Positions 56,019 through 64,000 of a stretch of 64,000 nt of DNA are shown one piece after another; position 1 is the stretch's first letter, and the number at the start of each line of letters is the position of its first letter. This stretch comes from Gnetum montanum (taxonomy: Eukaryota; Streptophyta; Gnetopsida; Gnetales; Gnetaceae). A model generated the notes under the pieces. That model was not told where the DNA came from. It saw nothing but the letters and a program-made list of their open reading frames with translations, and did not search any database. Where the stretch lies: assembly GCA_015680685.1 (NCBI GenBank), contig MNCI01009529.1, forward strand, positions 1-64,000, in the 5' to 3' direction. The translations under genes were made by a program, and so were the position numbers.

Positions 56019-59000
56019 TTAGTCGATGGTGTCTGATGAGGGGTGAGGCTCCTCCTCTTCCTCCTCCATTGCTTTGCTAGGGCCTATGCTATCACCTAGT
56101 GCCTATCTCAAAATAACACAAAATAACAAATTAATTAGCAAGTGCAAAACTACAATACAAAATTAATGTGCAATATTGATACATAAAAAGCAAAAGCAAA
56201 ACTAACTCGAGAGGGGCCTGCATTAGACTTTGGAGGTAATCTATCAAGGCCCTCATCCAAGTGTTAGAGGATCTTAACCTTTGATAACTATGTCCAGTCA
56301 TCATGGTTGAAGTCAATAGCCGCAAGGATTTTGTCCTCGTTCATAGTAGTCCATGCAAGACGTTGCATAGAAAAGGTGGTTGTAGAAGTCTCCCTTGAAG
56401 GGAGGGTAATATCTTGCTCTAGGAAACCACTAACCACTATATGTTGAAAAAATAACTTAAAGGCTCGACTCTCACTAATCACCTCAATGAGCATCTCAAG
56501 GTAACGAGCCTTCACAAACTCGTCCTTGAGCTGTTGCAAGTAGGCATCCTTCTTCCGCTTGTAGTGATGATTGTGGTCCTTCTGCATATTCCCCCATTTG
56601 CACACCTTAGCACTAAAGCTCTTCCACTCCTCATTCTTTCTAGAAAGAAAATCCATCTACAACCTCTACCCAACGATATCTTAGGTAGCCTCATTCTTAC
56701 CTCAAATTGTTGGCTAGTACCTAGCATAATCTATCTCTGATGTTTGCAAGGTACCATCCTTTTGTGCCTGAGCTGAGAAGAAATCATAATGAGATTTGAG
56801 GTCCTTGTTCTTTGTGGTTAGGCTTACTATTACCTCCTAGAGCTTGTGCACACATTTCCATAGGTTCTCATTTGAGCACCTACAAGTCCACAACACCTTT
56901 GCACTAGAAAGTGTGCACTTGCTCACTACTTCATACACATGATGAGGTACTTGCTCCACCTTAGGGGGATACTTAGGAATGACATCCATGTGAGCTACCC
57001 AATTTTGGTCCCAGGGAAGCTTAGAGCCTGCTAGTATACAATGAACAAACCGATATTAGCAACAGAGCAAGCCATAGAATCAGTAAAATAGTTCAAGCAA
57101 GATGATACACATACCGAGTTCGGGATCTGCTTACTACATGCAGTCCATCATGTCCTCCATGATGCCTTCCATGAAGGAAAATTTATCTGGTGTCTCTACC
57201 CATGGCTTCATGCGATGGGTAGGCACCGGTGGTGGATTGCTGGTAGGAAGGTTTGAGATTGCAACACAAACACAATGCAATACTGAGTGATAACTGAGCA
57301 GTTGAAGGCTTAAAAGGAAAAGGGTAAGAGTAAATGGCAACACTAAGTGCTCATTAATCAAGCCCTCAACTATTAGTGTGGGTGGATTTCCCAGCTGCAC
57401 ACCATAAAAGAGGTTCAAGAAGTCACCCTTAGGGTGGAATAGCCCCTCTGTGTCAAACTGGTGAGAGATCTCTGTAGCCTCTAGTGGCTTCCCCTTGCGA
57501 ACTACCTCCTCTTCAACCTAAGGAAGGGTCATGTACATTGTGCCTACTATAATCACTGTTGCTTCCTTAGTAGCCATCTTGTTTAACTCACATAGTGTAG
57601 TAGTATTAGCATAATATAAGAAAATAATAACAAAAAAAAAACATAAGCTAAATGCATCTACAATGTACACTAAACTGCAACTACTAAACAGAGTGTGGGT
57701 ATCTTGAGGTGGACTTTCTTGACACTTGCCTATCCAACTACAAGGATAGTCTTCTCTATTGGATGTAACCTCTTGATTTTTGCCTTGGAGAACCCCCATC
57801 ATCTCCGTAAGGTATTACTACACCTTGTGCGCATCCCCAAGAATGGTTGATGGACACTCACCCACGTTGTTATGGGAATAGGGTGACTATGACCTCCCTA
57901 GATGTGCCTTCATTGTAATTGAATACAACTCCTCAATCCCTTCTAGGGGGTCCTGCACATGGGTGGTGGCAAAAAAATGCTTAATCCATGGCTTGGACAA
58001 CTTCTCATGATCCTGCACAACCAAACGTCCACTATCCTGGTGGTGAAAAAATGCTTAATCCATGGCTTGGATAGCTGTTCGTAATCTTGCATAATCCAAT
58101 GTCCATTGTCCTTGGTCACCAGGAACTATGAAAGTCTTTGTAGATAGGCTACGAAGAATGCGAAGTGAAAGTGAGACCTTGCATTGATGTTGTGGCGAAG
58201 CTTGATAATCTTTGCTAATAGCTTGACTATGATGGAGAAGGTCCAGTTAAACCTAGTGCCCTTCTCTATGATCTCCTGTATCATCTATGCCTGTTCCAGC
58301 CCAAGGACCTTTCCTTGGAAGAGTACCTTAGACAAGGCATGGGCATAGAAAATAGGGTAAAGTCTTTAGACCTTAGGCATGCACACATTCCCAACGATGA
58401 TGCCTTTACAAGAGCAAGTGGTCTCCAACCACTCTTCAATCTCCTATCTTTGATCTACCTCTTACTTGGGCTTGTCAATGATCGATAAGCCCTCAGAAGG
58501 GAGGCCAAAGAAGTTAGTGAAGAAGGCATCACTAAGGTCTAAGACTACCTTCACTTCATGCAGATGTGTAACAAAGCGGTGGGCATCAAAACTAAAGGAG
58601 TCAATGATAGTCACCATCTCGACCACTAGTGTACTTGGGCTAATGGCTAAGAAAAATTCTATCAACCTAGCATGGGTAAGCGAAGTAGTTAGAGCCTCTA
58701 AGGCCTGATGGCACAACCACTTCTATGCCCCCTCCACATCATCATACTTCATGATGAGAGTGGCCTCATTATGGCTAATGATGATCATTGTTACTTCTCC
58801 TGAAGTAACAATAGTTGTAATGTAGGAAAATGCAATGTTAGCACCATAAGGTTAATGCGTGCATGAGGACAAGCAATAAAAGTCAAATCAACATAATGAA
58901 TACTCATGTGGAACAAATGGCATGTGTGACATAGGTGGTTGTACAACAAGCTCTCTGAAGATAGGCTTACCGCTAGCCCATCCCTCGTCAAGCCAATCAT

Positions 59001-59717
59001 GGGTCTGGCATTGCTCAAATACCTTCGGGTACTAGGTGAGGTAGTTCTTCAAGTCCTCTTTCACCTGTTCTATAACTGCTTCCTAAAAGCTTGAACTAGA
59101 GGAAAATACCTCTAGCGTGGTATGGGTCAAAGTGAGAGCCCTTGTCTCATCATGAAGTTCCTCATTGTTAACTTTAAATTTGGCATTGGACATTCACATT
59201 CAGCAGTTAACAAATCTAGCATTGCTAGTAAGAATGTGATATAATGAAAAGCGATAGCACTTACCCTCCAGCACAATATACAGTTCCGAGTGGGTTCTAG
59301 AAAACTATATGCATGCACATGGCAATGAAAAGGGTGTTACTCTTGTTATAATAAGAGAATTCCAACATGCTCTAGATTCTGGCTAAGGGATGAATGCTCC
59401 TAGGGCCTAGCCTCAGGCCACCTGCTCAATCATCACCAGTCACAAGCTCATCAGACATGGATCGTAGTATGTCTCAGTTTTCCTCAGCTAATAATGTCTC
59501 AGTGATGGTGCCTACAGCCTCCCCTGCCAAGTGTGATTACATGATCACACTAAAGTGTTGTAGCAGGTAAGCTAGGAATTTGCTCACTCCTAGATGAAAC
59601 CACACTGCTTGATGGTCCAACTTCATGTTGGGTGTAGGCATGTTGGGTACGTGTTGGCTGATGCAAGATAGGATGCTAATGAGCTCCAAAACCACTAAGA
59701 TAGGCTTTAGTAGCACA
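56019..59717 (-). pseudogene. antisense multi-exon gene of element C
   Basis: Homolog of the antisense gene of B, read leftwards to TAA at 56021-56019. Corresponding exons: 59717-59265 (453 nt; B 450 nt; VWFHLGVSKFLAYLLQHFSV, and NTLFIAMCM...NPLGTVYCAGG before GTAAGTG); the block around 58800-58100 (SGEVTMII; IEFFLAISPSTLVVEMVTII; AFFTNFFGLPSEGLS; FHFAFFVAYLQRLS); 57239-57115; 57030-56207 (824 nt); 56102-56019 (28 codons, MEEEEEEPHPSSDTID tail). Introns 57031-57114 and 56103-56206 match B in position but not in sequence. The first exons are missing right of 59717, where LTR3 follows at 60079. Product unknown. Confidence 0.8.
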
Positions 59718-60078
59718 CTGCAACCTCAAGATAGCAAACGAATGTAGCATTAGCACACAATAGATTGCATGTTGGCATAAAATATTAACTTACACTTAGA
59801 AAAAATTAGCAAATTAAGCTCAAAATAGCATAACATAGAAATCAATCCTTAGGGTTCCCCATGGGGGCTTGCAAGTGTAGGATGTCAATACACATTTGAC
59901 ATGCTTGGTGCTCATTGGGGTACAATAGTAATGTAGCATTGGTAGTTTACTTTAAATTTGTACCATTTGCACCAACATGGTTTGCATGTTTTAATGTTCA
60001 TACATCCAAATTGCAAAATTAGTATTTTGGCATAGCTTTTGTGTATTTAGCATTTTCTTTCACATAAGGCATTCTTAT
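59718..60078. other. spacer left of LTR3
   Basis: AT-rich, no gene seen. In element B the corresponding place holds the 5' exons and tandem TGACGTAAG repeats of the antisense gene; neither is recognisable here. Confidence 0.5.
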
Positions 60079-61306
60079 TGAAACACCATGAAATTTTGAG
60101 ACCTCAATGATTTAGCAAAGTCTTGAAGTTTAGGCAAGGATTTCCAGAAGTGGCATGTCTTAGTAAGTCTCTTTTTTTTCGGCGAAGGGCTTGCTACACT
60201 ACGTTACAGAGTTCAGCATAGTAGACTCCAGGAGAATGGAACAGAATAAGGGATGCGCTACAATAACACTTTAACTTTGTAAGATAGCCATGTTCAAAAA
60301 TCCTAACTTTTGTCATATTACGTCACATTACGCTGTGTAGCGTAATGCAAGCAGCACAGTTGACTTAGCTGCAGCAACAAAGATAATTAAATTCAAGTGG
60401 TAGCGGTCATCACGCCACGATACACTTCCCAGTGTATCATAGCGTAGTCATGGGACAGTTTATTCAATGCAAGAGACAAGGCCAAATGAACTATCTTCTT
60501 AAAGGATGATTACGCGATACTACGCTTCAGAGTGTAGCGCCACAAGCTCCAGCTACAGCACATCAGGTCAATAGTGTTTTGTGGGCCTAGGACATGCATC
60601 ATCTAAACCATGTTCTTCTCCTAACCCTAATCTTATAAATATCTTGGCCGACAATGCTCAAAGGGTTGGCAATTTCTGACAGTTTTGGCAAAAAATTGGC
60701 GAGACGATGAGAAAGAGTTGGCAATAGAAGAGCAATGATGGTGACTGAGAGAGGCTTTTGACTAGAGACTTCAAGCTAGGAGACACTTTGCTTCGAGTTT
60801 GAATCCCTTGTGCCCAGATTGGCTAGAACAAGGTAGATTGGCCTTTGCTTGTTTAATCTCTAATTAGCTTCTTATTGGTGGGGGACACTTCATCCAAACC
60901 GAAGTCTGTTTGTAAATCCCATTGTATTCATCATATTTATCTTTAAGGTGGATCCTAGATCTCAGGATCGTGCATGTTCCAAATTCAATTCATTGCATCC
61001 TATTTACATTGAATTCTACAATCATTTTGCATAATTTACATCACCTTCATTGCCTTCGAGATCCAATCTTGGAGCAGATCTCATTTTCTTGTAAATTGAA
61101 AATATATTTTCATATCAAATCATCACCTCATTATACGATCGTTGAAAAATTTACTGACTAAGTAAGTCCTTGTCTGATCGACAAGACCGTTCAGGGCACC
61201 TCAGATTCGTTTTCTCTAGCATGGCCCTCGCGCAGATTTAGGGTTAAAACTTTGTACATAGAAATCCCCTTGGTGTTTCTAGCAACCGACGTTTTCTATT
61301 GTTACA
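60079..61306 (+). repeat. LTR3 (5' LTR of element D)
   Basis: It starts TGAAACACCATGAAATTTTG and ends GTTACA. TATA box 60634-60641. At the place of the G-runs of LTR1/LTR2 it has only AAAGGGTTGG. Visibly more diverged from LTR1 and LTR2 than they are from each other. Confidence 0.9.
60634..60641 (+). promoter_or_regulatory. TATA box of LTR3
   Basis: TATAAATA in CCTAATCTTATAAATATC, at the same relative position as in LTR1 and LTR2. Confidence 0.65.
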
Positions 61307-61312
61307 GTTTTT

Positions 61313-61331
61313 TGGTGCTAGAAGGAGGGCC
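61313..61331 (+). other. primer-binding site of element D
   Basis: TGGTGCTAGAAGGAGGGCC, 6 nt after the end of LTR3; identical to that of element B. Confidence 0.75.
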
Positions 61332-61561
61332 TGAACCTCTGATCTACGTTTCATAGGTAGTCCTATAAGTTGTTTGTACCCATTATCGACTGATGTAAAC
61401 GTGATACCTCCGTGGTTGTCTACGTGATTGTGTGGTACAGATCAGTCGCTCCGATGATTCCTTTGGAATCCAGCAGGATAGAAAGCCCACATCTGCCTTT
61501 AATCTACCTTTGCCTTTGTGATCTTCAGCCCTATTATCATTACTTTCTAGTTGCATAGAGA

Positions 61562-64000
61562 ATGGTTGTACCAAACACCACCATTACCACTGCTAACCTC
61601 GAAAACCCCTGGATGGTGCAGGCTACACCTACTGTTGTCGAGTCACTATCTAGTTCGGTGCAGCCACACTGATCTCTCAGGATTCAAAATAAAGAGCCTG
61701 AGGGACACACTTAGTGCACGAAACACTACAACTTCCTCTATGCCAAGCTTGTGATGAACTTACCCATGTATCCACAGGAACTTAAAGCGAAATGCGAATA
61801 CAAGTTCATCTATTGTAACGAGAAGGAATTCGTTCCTTCACCTAATGCTTTCATACCCTTGATAGACCAATAGCAATGGATGCTGGATCAACTGCTAATG
61901 GCCAGGGTGTCAGCGAAACAACGAGATGAGTTGTTTTGTGATGAAGCATCCCATGATGGGTAGGAGGACCTAGTTTCCCACTTCGAGGGAGGTAGTCACG
62001 CTAGCTTTGTCATGGCTCCTCCCTCCACAATGTCCAGTGTAAATTCACTATTTATGGTCACTATGCCATTATCATTATCCACCACTGACTGTGTGGCGCA
62101 TGCGTCCCATCAGCATTTCTTCTCTCTGGCTACCCTCCCGTGAGGTATTCCTTCACAGACCATTCCTCTGTAGTCACAGTTAGCCAACCCATCTCATTGC
62201 ATACCTACGCCTATGTCATTGTATATGCACATAGTGCCTACTTTGCAATTACACGCAGCTCCTACATTCATTCCAACTTACACGACAGGATCTTCCACAA
62301 CCATGTGGTGGGCTCCAAAGACATCACCCCCTGTTGCACAGCCTACGAAGATGTCCCATCTCACTCATAATCAACACCAAGTCTCGCAACTAGTAAATTC
62401 GACCATAGGGTCATTGTTTGTGCCCCTGGCTACACAAATGATGTACCCTATAGCATAATCTACCATAGTTTCCCTACTTGCACCACCTGCAGGATGGTGG
62501 ATGACACAGGTGGTACTGCCTATAGGGACAGTTGCTCACAGGCCATGCTATTGCCCTTATCCCACCACCCATCGTGGCTCCCCCTACTATTCCACAACCA
62601 ACCCCTTCGTCCTCGAGTCTGGACCAAGCCTTCCAGCTTATTCAAACCCTTATCGAGGAGGTTAAATGCCTCAAGGCTACCGGTTCTAACACAGTATAGG
62701 TCATGGATTTCTATCATGATGATCCTATCAGTCTGACAGTACCCACCTTATCATTACCTCTTGGGATGCCACTTCCTCATTTTACAAAATACAATGGGGA
62801 AGGTAATCCTAATGCTCATCTAGTCACCTTCAGGTTAGAGTCATTGTTGCTGTAGCAATGGCCACATACCATCATTTGTGTCTTTGCTATGTCCCTAACG
62901 GGTAAAGCTTTAGATTGGTATTGTGCACTTCCACGCTCCTCCATCTCAACCTTGGAAGAGCTGCTAACTCAGTTCGTAACTCGTTTCAAATACAACTTGA
63001 AACTAGAAGTTACGCTAGATCAGTTAATGGGAGTTAAGCAAGATCCACTCAAGCTAGTCCAAAAGTTTATACAATGGTGGAGCGCCACCTTGAATGAAAT
63101 CCGTGAACCCATCGTGGAGGCCCATTTGTTGGCAATCTTCAAGGGGATAGTTAATGACTTTATTAAGTCTAAACTATGTTACCTTGCTTCCCGCTCCCTC
63201 AGCCAAGCCTTCACTCATACTAAGAGCATTCAAGACACAACAGAGGCTAGCAAAGACCCAATGTATGTGGTCTACAAAAATGCCCACAATAAGAGAAAAG
63301 ACAAGGGCAAAGATGCAACAACAACAGTAGCAGCCGTGGCCGAAGGGGCCAAAAAGAAAAATAACAACAAGAAAGTACCTACGGCGCCTACTGAGGCCAC
63401 AACTAGCTCAAACAACATTGATCAGGAAACAACACATGCCCCTCAGGCATCCCCAAAGCTAAAGCCTAATTTTGAATATAAAGATTGCTCAAAATACACA
63501 GCTCTACCTGTAAAACCTTTAGAACTTCTGAAGCAACTGCTGGGAATTGGCCACATCCAACAAAAGATGATGTCCAAGGAGGCTCTGAAGCACCACAGAC
63601 GACACTGTGAGCTACTCAAGAACCCCTCCTTGGTCTTGCCTAACGAACTACCAGTCCCCAAGAACTTCAGGTTGGATTGTTTTTGCCACTATCACCAATT
63701 GTGTGGTCATGACACGGATTACTGCTGGGAGTTGAAAGATGACATTCAATGCATGATCGATCAAGGTAAACTGATCTTAGATAATAGTAGTCCAGTTCGT
63801 CTAGAAAACTAGTCCATTCATGTGTACCAAGACCCGTTAAACATAAATAACGTAGGGTACACTATCAACATAGTGAGTATGGAAGGCGGTGGCCAGGCAC
63901 AACCAAAGAAACCCTTTGTGTTGCGTGTGCCTCCTTGTCCACCTCAGACGATAGGCCCATCAACATTGACGGGTGCGGCTCAGTGACAACCTTTTATCCT
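61562..64000 (+). pseudogene. gag: gag (and start of gag-protease linker) of element D, cut by window end
   Basis: ATG at 61562 (AGAGAATGG as in B). N-terminal HYNFLYAKLVMNLPMYPQEL, then the Pro/Ser/Thr-rich linker. One frame change lies between about 62460 and 62630. From DQAFQLIQTLIEEVK (62625) the capsid region is largely intact: PHFTKYNGEGNPNAH, then an open tract 62889-63812 (307 codons) with ALDWYCALPRSSISTLEEL, HLLAIFKGIVNDFIKSKLCY, a Lys-rich stretch, and the intact zinc-knuckle-like CHYHQLCGHDTDYCW (63682-63726), spaced C-x5-C-x-H-x4-C. After a stop at 63810 the linker continues with KPFVLRVP to the window edge. This is the best-preserved gag here. Confidence 0.9.

Larger units (their letters stand above)
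50658..60078 (+). mobile_element. element C: internally deleted Tat-like element
   Basis: LTR2, then gag lacking PBS and N-terminus, protease, spacer repeats (55530-55830), antisense gene (59717 to 56019), then LTR3 at 60079. No RT or integrase is present. No polypurine tract precedes LTR3, so LTR3 may belong to an inserted element D, or to a recombination product, rather than being C's own 3' LTR. Confidence 0.75.

Overview
The window is intergenic-type DNA of a large-genome plant, built almost entirely from decayed, mutually nested Ty3/gypsy LTR retrotransposons. No ordinary host gene, rRNA gene or tRNA gene was recognised. Spliceosomal GT-AG introns, plant-type TATA boxes in LTRs, and pol fragments with a second (aRH) RNase H point to the plant Tat lineage. 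The low coding density and the very old, stop-ridden copies fit a gymnosperm or a similarly large genome, but the species cannot be named from this sequence. Most in-frame stops sit where CAG, CAA, CGA or TGG codons are expected, the pattern left by deamination of methylated cytosine.

Left part (1-22.9 kb): an LTR-like segment and a + strand gypsy pol remnant (0.98-2.5 kb); LTR-like DNA with hairpins upstream of TATA boxes (4.1 and 7.8 kb); a long decayed open frame ending in coiled coil (4.6-7.5 kb); a - strand gag-protease remnant of a different gypsy family (10.4-13.5 kb) with its LTR; a cluster of tRNA-derived SINEs (14.5-17.3 kb); a degenerate repeat field (18.8-20.3 kb); and another - strand LTR (about 20.4-21.5 kb).

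Middle (22.9-34.6 kb): three pieces of one Tat-like family. Element Y (- strand: LTR 29724-28041, PBS, 27-bp leader repeats, gag, protease, spacer repeats) interrupts the integrase of element X (- strand RT to IN, 32143-29725). A third copy (+ strand LTR 32144-33853, PBS, gag start) interrupts the RT of X and is itself interrupted at 34589.

Right part (34.6-64 kb): a chain LTR1 - element B - LTR2 - element C - LTR3 - element D, all + strand and of the same superfamily. B is the most complete. It has gag-protease in one frame (36086-39832), an 86-bp tandem array, then a multi-exon gene on the OPPOSITE strand (45023 to 40548), and only then a separate RT/RNase H/aRH/integrase frame (45685-49064), a repeat spacer and LTR2. 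C carries gag-protease, the spacer repeats and the same antisense gene (59717 to 56019), with several intron positions and an acidic C-terminus conserved, but no RT-integrase before LTR3. D runs off the window within gag-protease.

The outstanding feature is this intron-containing antisense gene lodged between protease and RT, preserved in two diverged copies, together with a family-wide short repeat motif around it. Coordinates of introns, LTR ends and PBS were read by eye; no alignment or database search was possible.
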